Shown: piece by piece, positions 45,268 through 56,401 of the stretch
Layout of the letters: the number at the start of each line of letters is the position of its first letter
Numbering within the stretch: the first letter of the stretch is position 1
Source of the DNA: Sophora flavescens
Taxonomy: Eukaryota > Streptophyta > Magnoliopsida > Fabales > Fabaceae
NCBI GenBank assembly: GCA_030762895.1
Contig: CM061063.1
Location: forward strand, 76,133,836 to 76,197,835
DNA length: 64,000 nt
Reading direction: 5' to 3'
Program-made: the position numbers and the translations under genes
The notes under the pieces: generated by a model
Database searches by the model: none
Seen by the model: the letters and a program-made list of their open reading frames with translations, nothing else
What the model was told of the DNA's origin: nothing

Positions 45268-45995
45268 TAACCAAAGATTTACCTTTTCGATCACATCACG
45301 CACACCCAGATCACAATCATGAGAGCCACCTACGAGAACCACCACGTGATCCACCTCTGCTCAACCGTGCATTTCAGCTTCATCTATAGATCGCAACCTA
45401 AATCTCCTCCACGTTACTCAAAGCTCCACCAATAGATCGTGATCCAGATATCCACCCTATGCCTCGAAGCTCCACCAGATTCAATCACCCGATTCCTATG
45501 GCAAAGTGAACCACATTCAGAATCCCACCAAGAGCTTTTCACCCTTGTTGCATAAAGCCTCCATCTTGACAACATTTCCTCAACAGCAAAGGTTTGATGG
45601 TGCATTGGAGTTTGTGGTGCCAACTTCTAATGCATTTTGGCCGACAATGAAGGTTGAGAATGGGGTCACTGATTTTTATGGCTAGGGAGCCAGGGCATGT
45701 TGGTTATACGTAAGGGTTGCAATGGAGGTTCGGGTTTGTGCTGTGGTTCAACATGGCAGAAGAGGGTGGTTAGGTAGTGTTGATAGTTTGCAGTGTTTGT
45801 AGGAGGGAGGCTATATGGGTTCTAGGTTCAGTTTAGGGATGTATGGTGGTTGCTGTGAGACGAGCACCCAATTGCTGTGTACAAAAAAGAACTATGGAGC
45901 TGGTGAAATTAGAGAGAATAGTCGACAATTTTACAAGGACCATGATATATGTAAACTCAAGAGCATGTATCATAAAATTCACCTTAACATGTTGA
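45268..45995. other. intergenic sequence between two LTR retrotransposons
   Basis: No recognised gene. Short frames only. It continues the sequence interrupted at 21069. Confidence 0.4.
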
Positions 45996-46000
45996 AATAG

Positions 46001-46423
46001 CGTTACGAACCAAGGATTTAAAGCAGAAATAAAGAAGAAGTAACTGTATTATTGCTATTCTGAAGCCTGTATCAAGATGATAACAATGCTTGGATATGGG
46101 AAAATGGAAGAAAAAGGTTACAAGCAAAGAGAAAAAAGACATCCTAGGCAATTCGAGAGTGCCTAGTCTCTCCCAAAGTTCCAATCCAATGCCAACCTCC
46201 TCACTCTTTCCCTCCCTCCTAGTTATATTTCCCACCACACTTAACAGAAATCACTCCTCACACACCCCAGCCCACTCTGCTGCCGCCACTAGGCAGCAGT
46301 TAGTTACAAGTTTCTCTCTCCTGGGAGTGATCTGGTGCATTGCACCCTTGGAGCCACTTAATGGGCTTCCATTTACCTCTTTCATACACTAAGGTCTTCT
46401 TGGGCCTCCTCATGTCCGCATCA
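46001..46423 (-). repeat. LTR of the second element (its 3' LTR)
   Basis: 423 bp, uninterrupted. It shows the empty site of the hAT element that sits in the partner LTR (GCCGCCACTAGGCAGC). Confidence 0.9.
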
Positions 46424-46437
46424 ATACCATCCCCTTC
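46424..46437 (-). other. polypurine tract of the second element
   Basis: GAAGGGGATGGTAT on the minus strand, adjoining the LTR start TGATG. Confidence 0.65.
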
Positions 46438-46442
46438 AAAAT

Positions 46443-48358
46443 TCACCTTGTCCTCAAGGTGAACAAGTGAGTGGCTTCTTGAGCACACCTTTCCGGGTCC
46501 CACTGTTTGAAACAAAATGCTGCAGCTGTGTGGAACAGAGAAGTATGTCCACTGGGGTCCCATTGATCAATCTCCCCTTCCTCCCATGGTCTCTGTAGCC
46601 CCTCATCAATGAAGCAAAACGCTTGGTGATTCCTACGGGTGATGGTAACTTGTCTTGCTTGGACCGAAACCAAACAAACCACAAAATCATCCACTACCAT
46701 AGCAACTATTATCTTAGAAGAGTCTCCCAAAACACCTGTAAGCATAGCCTCTCCTAAGGCCTTACTAGAAGATTTAAATCTTCCACGAGTAGCAAGTTGG
46801 CAAATGACCATATTGACATTCCCTGCCTGTTGCCAATAAATCTCCATAATTTCTCCACCCTCATGAGCCATAGTGCCACACATAGCATTGCTAAAAATAT
46901 AGGGGGCATACCTCCATTTCCCCATTGTTATCGTAGCAGTACCATATAACACATCCTTTTGCTCATCGATTTCACCAACTATTCGGAACTCGCTGCCTAC
47001 CCTCACCATGGGAAATTCTGCAGCTGCTAACTGAATAAGAACCCACATGTCATGCATTGAATCATCCTCTCCTATATTATTACCTTCGCCAACATTTCTA
47101 ATATTGTTTTGAGTCGGAATCTCTAAAATGAAAGTGATTGTTTCATGCAAATAACCAAAATTATAAAAGAAATCCGGGCAAATCCTTAAGGTAGAGAAAC
47201 CTGTGAATCCCACTATCTTGCCTCTGATCTCCCACAGGGTCCTTTTGTCAAACCTCACCAGTGCCCAATTCCAATTTCCCACGCTTGTCTCTGCTGGACA
47301 TTCAGCCTTGCCCCTCTCAACACTGATGTTGGCCTTGGTAGCCAACCTGAGCCACGACCGGGTTCCCTTCTTGGTTATATCAGTGAGGCTAGCCCCCATT
47401 TTAGGGGACTCATGTTTTCTCTGGGTTAAGGACCCATCATAACAGTGTTTCTACCTTTTTGTTTATGAAAACCCCATTTTCTATTGTTCCCAATTGTTGA
47501 ACCCGTCTTGTCCAAGAGATTTACAAATTTACGCTGTGCTAAAGCCATTTCCCAGCTGATATCTAAAGCAACTATCACAATCCATATCTGTTTGGTCAAA
47601 AGGCCAATACCCTCTTCTTCTAACGCCCAATTTTCTTCATTGACTTGGGCTTGGTCCACTTCCTCAATTCCCTTGCAACTCTTCCCTCTATCATATACAA
47701 AATTAAGCAACCCATGAAATGTGGAGGTCTTGAGCAATTCCCCATTTTTCGTATCAGTGACTGTTAGCTCCTTTGCTTCCTCTAAGGTCCAATCTTCTTT
47801 TTCACTAAGTTGGCCCGCTATCATATTTTGAATCACTTGCTGAGACCTTGGTTTTCCTTCAGCAACGGTCTTATTAAAAGAACAATTTTGGACCAGGCCC
47901 ATTAGGTCATAAAACCGACCCATTTCTTGTAATTCTAGTTTTGTCCCTTTCTTCTCATGACTTGCGCTGGTTACCTTAGAAGCGTAGAGTGATGGCAGCT
48001 TGACAAGGCTAGGAGGTGACCCACCCGCCTCCACGTACACCCCCAGATCCGGCGGCGGTAACTGGAATGTCGGCGAAGCTGACAGCGACGGCTTGGTTAC
48101 ACCGGATGACGACTCCACCTTGGGCATGTCTAGATCTGGCGGCTCCGGCGATGGCCGCTTGGTAGGCAAGAATGGAACCCCAACCTCCGCCTCTGTTGAT
48201 GACCCACCTTTCTCCTCCGACGCGCCCAGTTCCGGCGGCCGTACACACTGATCGCCATCCATTGACACCTTCCCACTACCTCGGCCACCACCCTCGCAGT
48301 GTCCATCGCTGCTATTGCCCACGTCTCCCCCTATCTTGCCGCTGACACCACCACCCAT
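46443..48358 (-). pseudogene. unrecognised ~640-codon ORF of the second element with one in-frame stop
   Basis: Two same-frame segments, 48358-47426 and 47399-46443, are separated by a single TAA and eight codons. The N-terminal half is Gly/Ser/Pro-rich (SPEPPDLDMPKVES, PTFQLPPPDLGVYVEAGG). The middle has hydrophobic/charged helices (DWTLEEAKELTVTDT). The second half has balanced globular composition, and QWDP occurs twice near the C-terminus (EIDQWDPSG, FCFKQWDPERC). Upstream to about 48676 an acidic frame (EEKDTEEEEDGRGGDG) may be a shifted N-terminus. No known domain is recognised; it could be gag-like or a captured host sequence. The stop could be read through, could be a mutation, or could be a sequencing error. 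Confidence 0.55.
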
Positions 48359-48882
48359 GCAACGCTAATCATCATTTCTGTTGTAGTCATCACCTATTCT
48401 CATAACCCAACCACCACCAACATCTTCCACCTTGATCTCCTCCACATGCATAGATCTAAGTTTCTCCTCTTTCTACGATTCGACCTCTGTAACAGTATAA
48501 GAAATACTGTTAATGGACCCATCACCTCCTCTACCATCTTCTTCCTCCTCGGTATCCTTCTCTTCTGCAAATTCCAGCTTCCCAATCGCAAGGTCGCTCT
48601 GTGGTAAAGGTGTTTCGAAATGTCGACTTCCACTTGCACGACTTCCATAGCCTTCCTCTTCTGCGTACATTACCAAAGTACGTCGGCGGCGACTTGGAGC
48701 GTAATCACGTCGATCTCGACGTCTGAAGTAGACTCCCTTCCTTTTTTTCCAGAGCTGCTTGATCTAGTCCAACCGGGTTTGATTTATTATCCTCTGTTCC
48801 AGCAAGCTTTTCTCCCAATTCTCCACTCTTGACTCCATTTTGCAGTTTGTGTAATGATGATCAAAAGCTCTAGGAATCGTGA

Positions 48883-48894
48883 GCTTTGATACCA
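48883..48894 (-). other. primer-binding site of the second element
   Basis: TGGTATCAAAGC on the minus strand, one base inside the right LTR. It differs from the usual TGGTATCAGAGC by one base. Confidence 0.75.
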
Positions 48895-49184
48895 TTGTTA
48901 CGAACCAAAGATTTAAAGCAGAAATATAGAAGAAGTAACTGTATCATTGCTATTCTCAAGCCTGTATCAAGCTGATAACTGTGCTTGGATATGGGAAAAT
49001 GGAAGAAAAAGGTTACAAGCAAAGAGAAAAAAGATATCCTAAGCAATTCGAGAGTGCCTAGTCTTTCCCAAAGTTCCAATCCAATGCCAGCCTCCTCACT
49101 CTTTCCCTCCTTCCTAGTTATATTTCCCACCTCACTTAACAGAAATCAATCCTCACACACCCCAGCCCACTCTGCTGCTGTCAC

Positions 49185-50477
49185 TAGGGGTGGGAATAGG
49201 TCAGGCCAAACTTTGATTAAATAGGCCTGACCTGTTTGAAAAATTAAAAGCCTAAGCCTGGCCTGTTACCTGTCAAAGGTTTTTTTTAAGCATGGCCTGA
49301 CCTTTTTAAAAGTCTAGCCTGACATGTTAGCCTTTTTAAGGGCCTATATAATTTTATAACAAGGTACCCAATTGCTCTCTATTTATAGAATGATGGTCTG
49401 CTTCACATTATAGTTTTAACAATGTGGGACTAACTCCTATATCTGATAAGTCATGACATCTTACGCACCTAAAACCAAAGCCCTGATGTAGAGTAAACTT
49501 ACCACTTCTACGCTCACCTTGTTCTTCGTCATCACATTTCTTCTGTTGCATTGTCCCTGGCAATTGCCTTGTCGTTTCTATCTGAACTAGCTAACACCTT
49601 TGTTGTTGTTGAATGGCATCAATGGACTCGATGGCAAATTCAACTACATTAACATGAATAGGAAGCTCTAAACCCACGAGCCTTAGATTCACACCCAGTA
49701 AATCCGCAGTGCCATGGTGTAACACACGGCCATTGGCCATTAACAACATTGAATTGAACAACTTCACTATTCTGAAACCAGGTTGATGGATACTAAGGAT
49801 TATAGTTTTGCCCCTAGTTTCAGCCATGACCTTGAGCATATCAACTATTTGCAAGGCTGAGGTACTTTCAAGCCCTGAAGTTGGTTCATCCAGAATCAGC
49901 ACTCTTGGATCATGTATGACTTCAACACCAACAGATACTTTGCGCCTCTCACCACCAGATACCCCTCTGACCCTTTCATCGCCAATTCGAGTCCCAGCAA
50001 CATGATCGAGTCCAAGCTCCCTAATTAGCGAGCTGACCCTGGAGCATAATTGTTCTCGAGGAAGCTTTAGCTTTAACTTTGCACTGAACATCATGGTTTC
50101 TTCAATTGAGTTTACAATTGCCTCTGTTAGTCCCACATCTCTCAAAGTATACATGTGGAGCAAACCAACATTCTATAAATAAATAAATAAAGAGCAAATT
50201 GCATCTCTTTAAATAATATAAATCATATTATATATATATATATAAAATATAAAATAATTTTATTTTTAATATTATTTATTTATTTATTATTCATAAGTAG
50301 GCCGGCCTATCAGGCTTAAAAGATTTTTTCAGAAGCCTGAGTCTGACCTATTTATCTAAAGAGGCTTTTGAAAAAGTCTAGACTTGACCCTTTTATTAAA
50401 TAGACCAAGCCAGGCTAGGCCTTAAATAAGCCAGGCCATTGGCCCCTGACGAGCGGCCTAGCCTATTTCCACCCCTA
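49185..50477. mobile_element. hAT-type element carrying a captured gene fragment
   Basis: Terminal inverted repeats TAGGGGTGGGAATAGG and CCTATTTCCACCCCTA. An 8-bp duplication has partly decayed (GCTGTCAC at 49177-49184, GCTACAAC at 50478-50485). The subterminal regions repeat GGCCTGACC / GGTCAGGCC-type words. The empty site is seen in the other LTR. There is no transposase; the interior holds an ABCG transporter fragment, so this is a Pack-type non-autonomous element nested in a retrotransposon LTR. Confidence 0.82.
49591..50163 (-). pseudogene. captured ABCG (WBC) half-transporter fragment
   Basis: Open for 190 codons. It carries the second half of an ABC nucleotide-binding domain: the SIEETMMFSAKLKL block, LGLDHVAGTRIGDE, the ABC signature VSGGERRKVSVG, Walker B (RVLILDEPTSGLE) and the H-loop ILSIHQPGFR, then NVVEFAIESID of the linker. 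Walker A and all membrane helices are absent. The D-loop reads SGLES where family members have SGLDS. It most resembles plant ABCG5/ABCG10-type sequences (from memory). It cannot be a working transporter; a transcript could act as a source of siRNA against its parent gene. Confidence 0.85.
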
Positions 50478-50624
50478 GCTACAACTAGGCGGCAGTTAGT
50501 TACAATTTTCTCTCTCCTGGGAGTGATCTAGTGCATTGCACCCTTGGAGCCACTTAATGGGCTTCCATTTACCTCTTTCATACACTAAGGTCTTCTTGGG
50601 CCTCCTCATGTCCTCATCAAATAG

Positions 50625-50941
50625 TTATAGCTATTTGCAGTTATATCAAATTGGATTTGGATGCATAAAATTCTCTCCATATGTAAATGTGATACACATT
50701 GTAGGCTTAAAAGTGAAAGAAATTAACATTACTTGTTAAGAGAGATACATCAACTACAAGACATCAATTGCTAACAAAGGCAAACATGAATAAAAAGGGA
50801 CATTTAGATATTTTTTCAGCCAACAACATAGGGCATGTTCTGACAGCTAGTGGATAGTCATCATCATAACACTAGTATGTACTTATTCTACAGTTATCAT
50901 GAGCTTTTCACTAATCTAATCTCCCATAGAATACATATTAT
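50625..50941. other. 3' flank of the NC2-alpha gene
   Basis: Presumably holds the 3' UTR and terminator region of the minus-strand gene to the right. No other feature is seen. Confidence 0.45.
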
Positions 50942-53900
50942 TTACCCTTCCTCGTCATAATCTTCCTCGTCCTCTTCTAGTCCCTTGCCAAGGTGTGCAA
51001 GCTGCATAGAGTCAATGGCCATCTTGTCCACATCAGAAAGGGACCACCCTGGAATTTCTTCATGCTTGCTCTCGGTTTCAGGTTCAGCCAATAAGGCATT
51101 AGCTGCTGTGCTAGCATTTTTGTCCTTGTTTTCGTTCATGTTGGCGTTCAGATCAATGTTTCGGAGTGACTCGGTGCTTTCAACAGGAACTGCAACATTC
51201 TCCTTCAATAACTCTTTTGACTCTAAACCATCATATATTGCCACGTTTGTGTCAGTCTTAGGTTGGCTTCCATGCTGAACAATAGCACAATGAGCAGGTT
51301 CAGCTTCCTGATTAAGTGTTTCTCTTTCTACAGTTCGAGGTCGACCACGGCCTCTTCCTCTACCTCGGCCTCTTCCCCTACCAGTACTGCCAGTGTGGCT
51401 CAACTCACACTGGAATAAAAGAAAAACATTATTGTCAAGAATAAAATATAGAATTCCTAGATAAATGGACTGCTAGGCATGTAGCCTTCTTCAACAAGAC
51501 ATATTAATTATTATTCATTCTGGTAAGACTTCATGGGATTGTCATGTGTTCCATACTAAAAACTAGAGTTATTGAAAATAGACCAAATTATGTTTTTTCG
51601 GCACAAGAATACCTTTTCCATAAGAGTTAGACACAAGTGGACATTTATGTTACCTGTATGAAGTGTTTTCAGGAAATACATTTAATTTAAGAGAAATGAT
51701 TGCATGACTGATGTTGACCCCAATAGTGCTGACTGATGTTTAAGAAACTAAAACTCAGAGGAAATCGGAAATTGGGCACAAACATCAATACAGAAAGATA
51801 ATGTTTTATCAAGGGGTTTCAAGCAAATATAAGGAGAAGTGCAATTACCATCTTGCTTCTCTTAGCCTCTTCATCACTGTCATTACAATCATCAGCAGCA
51901 GCTTTCCTGGTAGAATATAGTATTCTCAAGTGCATCAGTAAATATATGCATACACAAATCAGAAGGGTGTTAAAAAAACCAAAGATATCGGACTTCAAAC
52001 CTTCGTTTTGAAATGGCTCGATCATCAGCACCAGACTCAGAATGGCCTTGGCCATAGTCAGGAACCCTACTGACAACGTCCCTCAGAAAGTCAAAGACAT
52101 TATAACTTTGTACACAATGTTTTCTGCAATTTACATTTACCACTTGTTAGACGAGACTTTGGAGTGTGTACTGCTTATTGAAGATAAATGAGTTTGGGAG
52201 GCAGTAACAGAAACAGTATAATATCCTAATCAAACAGGACCTGAATATTTCATTGTTAAATTAATCAACTTAGGAACAGATGTTGAGAACACACATTACA
52301 ACTGCTAGCGGTGGTTAAAGGTGGTTCCCAAGAGCCATCAATTATTTGGAGTTTTGGGTTAACAAGGTGAAGCACTCTAAAATATAGTACAAAATTCAGA
52401 AGGACCAGACAACCGGGGATGCTGTTCAGATGGTAGAACTAGAAGAAATTCCGTTGAACAATGTCGATCAACAAAAGGCAGGATTTAAATATTCACAGTA
52501 TTTTAAAAAATAATTACTTGAAGATGCCAAGAGGGCAGAACATAGTTACAAACCTCCACATTTCCTACACCGAGTTTCAATCAAGAGATCGAAACATGAT
52601 GAAATGGAAAAACACTTCATGCAAAAGATTTCTTCAACACTACAAATGTAGCTTGTGAGGAAAAAAGGAGTACGTTAAAATTACACTTAAATTCATAATG
52701 ATAATAAGCTTAATGTTTTGATGTTAATTTTATCAATTTGAAACTGTCATGTTAGTTGGACTAGTTTTAAACAAATGTCAAAAGTATGAAAGCATATATA
52801 ATCCTTGACTTACAAATGCAATGAATTCATGGTCTTTGCTCCTCTCTGAAGAGTTATTTCATAAGTACGATCACAAAGATCTTGCAAAAATAGCTCTAGA
52901 GCTTTAGCTGTAATGCATTCAAGAGTATTGTCAAGAACATATATAACAGAAAAGAAGATGCGGGCTAAAGTTAACAAGACAGTAAGCCAAAGCAACTCAC
53001 AAACTAAAACAGGCACTGCCAGTGCTATCTTTCCAACATCCTCATCTGCTTGCATTATCTTCTTTATCCTAGCCTGCAAATTAATGTTTGCATAAATAAA
53101 GTGTCTTTTACAGGATGGCATTCCTTATAATACTTTTAGTACGTAAGTAGAAGAATTTAATAGATCTAATGGATAAAAAACAAACTGCTAGATAGCATAT
53201 GGCTACAAATTCAGAAATGGATTATGCTTTATGCAACAATGCAATTATATCATTTATATTCTTCCCAATTTATAATGATGTGAGTAATTCTTAAAGGAAG
53301 AATTGCATTCTGGTATAAACCACAAGATGTCAAAGGCAACAAGCCAGGTCTACAACAAAAACACTGATGGCAGGCAAAGTCAGCTCACACTAAACTGAAC
53401 TACTGAAGGACAGTAACAAGCTATGGAAGAAAAGTGAATCAGGACTCACAATATTATATTTTTCAAAAACTATGTCTATGCCACCTAATTTTCAATATTG
53501 ATACTTCAAACAGAAAACCCATCCATCAAAGAGTTTTAATACCAAATCTGATCACAGAACCCAAACAAATCCAAAATGGAAAGAAAAAAATCACAGAACC
53601 TAGAGTCCTAAACTAAGCTAATCACCTAACAGTAACATCACACAGCTCCCCATAAGACCCAGATCACTATAAACCCATCTACTTCAATTATCAAGCACCA
53701 TGAAGCTAAATAGAGAAATCCAAGAAATTATAGTAAATTATAATTATTTTACCTCAAATTATGTAGCACCAAAAATGTTATGTTCAGTTCAATTACCATC
53801 AGCTAAACTATTTTAAAAAGGGGGAAAAAACTCAATCAAAATCAGCAAAGTTTCTTTCACTTTCCATGGGTTTCTGAGAACCCAACAGCATAAAACTACA

Positions 53901-53983
53901 TAAAAATCAAAACTTCACACAAAGAAATTAAAAAAAAAAAAAAAACTTACAGCAGGGAAACGGGTATCAAGCTTTTTCCTCAT
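50942..53983 (-). CDS. NF-YC11: NC2-alpha/DRAP1-type histone-fold transcription corepressor subunit (NF-YC11-like)
   Basis: Six exons on the minus strand (53983-53951, 53073-53001, 52907-52814, 52123-52001, 51906-51849, 51409-50942) join in frame to 282 codons, close to the Arabidopsis protein. The N-terminus MRKKLDTRFPA-ARIKKIMQADEDVGKIA starts the H2A/NF-YC-like histone fold, which continues through ALELFLQDLCDRTYEITLQRGAKT and YNVFDFL-DVVSRVPDYG. A basic/acidic linker (NDSDEEAKRSK), a Gly-Arg repeat (about ten GR), a low-complexity region and the conserved C-terminus EDEEDYDEEG follow. With NC2-beta (DR1) it binds TBP on DNA and blocks TFIIA/TFIIB entry in the nucleus. All splice sites are canonical and no defect is seen. 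Confidence 0.95.
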
Positions 53984-54216
53984 GGTAACAGATAATGGGG
54001 GAACTGAATTGGTAAATTAGGGATCAAACGAAGCATAAGAAGGAGACCCAAAAAGTAAAGTCGAAAGCTTTGTACAAAAAGAGTGCTCCCATCATCAACG
54101 AGATCAAATCTATGCAACCCATTTTCGATCCAAAGGGCATTCGCTCTCAGATACAACGAAATATGCCTCCATGCGAGTTTTGGTAAATTGACAGCTCGGT
54201 CACGGAAAATGTGCAA

Positions 54217-56040
54217 CGACCCAATAGCTGAAGACCACCTAAGAAGAAGGAGTCAAGATGCAACGTGTAAAATAAAATATTAATGGGTAATGCCAACAAG
54301 TGTCCTTAGGACACTCGAACCAAGAAAAGTAAGTTTCGATTGTAAAATCAATTATTTTACTTTTTTAAATATTAAATACATCAATTTCCTATGGAAATTT
54401 TTTTTTTCTTGATATTTTAATGAGTACCCTAAAAACAATATTAATATGATCGGGATTTGACTTTTGTTTTGGGAAGTAAAACAAAAAACAAAAATCTCAA
54501 GTACTAAGAGAGTGTCTTGGAGAAAATTAAAAAAAAATTATTTTGATAATCGATTTTCATATAATCTATTATAATTATAATTTGATTTTGTTTGAGTCTG
54601 CTGAAAAGTTTGAATAGTGTCAAAAATCATTTTTATATAATAAATTATTTATATAATTTAATAATATTTGATTTATTTCCTTATTTTTTTTAATTAATAA
54701 TATTTGCTTATTTTTTATTTAAAAAGGCATTAAATTATTTTGAAATGTATCTTTGTCATTATATTTTTAATTTAAATATTTTAAAAATTTTGAATTATTG
54801 TTGGAAATATAAGTATTCTCAATTCTTGCTGTCATTCCAGTGAGTAGTTTACATATCATTGAATGTAATTGCCTTTTCCACACTTTACGTGGATCTCCCC
54901 AATCAGCAAATTAGCTTAGTTTAATCTGTTGCCTCTGGCCTGAAACCACAATCTTGTGGGACGACAAGCAGATTACATCTTTTGTAGGAAGCAATGGGAA
55001 CAGTCACTTTTTAGCTTAAAGAGTAAAGCTATGGTGATCTGGTCCGAGGTAGAGACGGCGCTGCTATGGTGGCTTGATGAACATAAGGCGAATGTTGCAA
55101 TGGCTCCATCTGTCTTTCGTTTGTGATTGCAAGGCATGTTTGCCACATCACATCTTCTCTGTTTGCAATGTGTGGCTTGATTTTTTGTGCAATGTGAGTG
55201 CTAGAGTGATGTAATTCTAACCAATGTCAATATCTTATTACTAATTAATTAACATCTTTCATTGGTCAAGATGATGCAGGTGGTGACAATGCTTCGGAAG
55301 AACAAGCTTCGTTTGGATTATGGAGTGCAGTTGCTCGGCTGGTTTGACTCACTGTTCATTACTTTATTGCCTGTATATGTGGTGGGCACAATTCATAGCC
55401 TAAATTGTTTCTAAAGAATTGTTGTAAAAATGGAGTGCACATATATATTATTTGATGTAAAAATCACTTTTTTAAGTAAGAATTTTTTTTAACGAGTTTT
55501 ATTATGTTTGTTTATGTTTTTCATTAAAATAATTTTTCTTAAAAAAAGTTTTTTATGGTTAAATTGAATACTTAATGGAGTTTTTCATTATCTTTTGGAA
55601 AAAATTATTTAACATCACTAACTACTGTTAAAATCATTTTAATGATTATTGATAAAAAAATATAACATTGATAAAAAAAATCATTTTAATAGTGCGTTTA
55701 TTATTGTTTAGTTTGTTAAGAAAATCAATTTTTTAACTTAATAATCATTTTTTAAAATTTTTAGTGTGTTTGTCTTTGCTTTTGAAAATAATAAAAAGCA
55801 GAAAAAATTATTTTCAGGGTTAAAATGAAAAATAACTTTCATTAGCTTTTGAAAAAAAAATCAATTTTTATAACTAACTACTATTTAATAAATTTATTTT
55901 TTTATTGTAAACAAGTACCAATCTGTTTCTGCTTTTTCTTTAAAATCTCTGAAAATAATCACTAAATTATTCTACATTGAAATCATTTATTTTTTAATCT
56001 TAAATAAATGGGATCTAATGATTTTTAGAAAAAAATTTAT
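54217..56040. other. AT-rich intergenic region upstream of NC2-alpha
   Basis: Includes the promoter side of the minus-strand NC2-alpha gene. Near 54293 a GTGTCCTTAGGACAC palindrome looks like a MITE end, but I found no clear partner. 55450-56030 is highly AT-rich with repeated AAAATCATTTTAAT words. No gene is seen. Confidence 0.45.
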
Positions 56041-56042
56041 AG

Positions 56043-56070
56043 CCATGTGTCGCATGGGTAAGAGTACTAG
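56043..56070 (+). mobile_element. candidate Helitron 3' terminus
   Basis: Hairpin CCATG-TGTCG-CATGG followed nine bases later by CTAG. The base after CTAG is G rather than the usual T, so this is weaker than the site at 9590. The AT-rich sequence to its left would be the body; the 5' end is undefined. Confidence 0.4.
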
Positions 56071-56372
56071 GTACATGTTCAGCCAAAACATTGAAAAAAT
56101 TGGGTTTTCAGTTCGTCTAGTTCAGCTTATACATGGAACATACGATTGACAGGGATTAGGGAATGCAAACTCTTCACTAAAATTTTCTTTTTATATGGGT
56201 CATATGAATTTCATTTTAAAAATTTAGTTTTGTTTTAAATTTCATTAGTGTGTTGCAATCCTTACATAAAATGCATTGTGTCATTTGTGATTTATTTATT
56301 TATTTTTCGAAATTAACATAATCATATATCGTTTTTCAAATGATATGAAATTATATTGTCACACATATTTCA

Positions 56373-56401
56373 CCCATGCATCGTACGGGTCCATCGTCCA
56401 G
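56373..56401 (+). mobile_element. candidate decayed Helitron 3' terminus
   Basis: CCCATGCATCGTACGGG forms an imperfect hairpin followed by TCCATCGTCCAG, where CCAG replaces the expected CTAG. The sequence style is close to the other two sites in the window. Confidence 0.35.

Larger units (their letters stand above)
46001..50619 (-). mobile_element. second non-autonomous LTR retrotransposon, minus orientation
   Basis: Left LTR 46001-46423 and right LTR 48896-50619 (the latter enlarged by an insertion) are flanked by AATAG (45996-46000 and 50620-50624). On the minus strand the right LTR is followed by TGGTATCAAAGC, an initiator-Met-type primer site. The left LTR is preceded by the purine tract GAAGGGGATGGTAT. 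The internal region is about 2.47 kb, with a long unrecognised ORF and no enzyme domains. The first two bases of the left LTR are CG instead of TG, probably a mutation. Confidence 0.88.
48896..50619 (-). repeat. LTR of the second element (its 5' LTR), interrupted
   Basis: 48896-49184 and 50478-50619 together match the left LTR (begins TGTTACGAACC, ends GTCCTCATCA). The hAT-type element lies between them. Confidence 0.9.
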
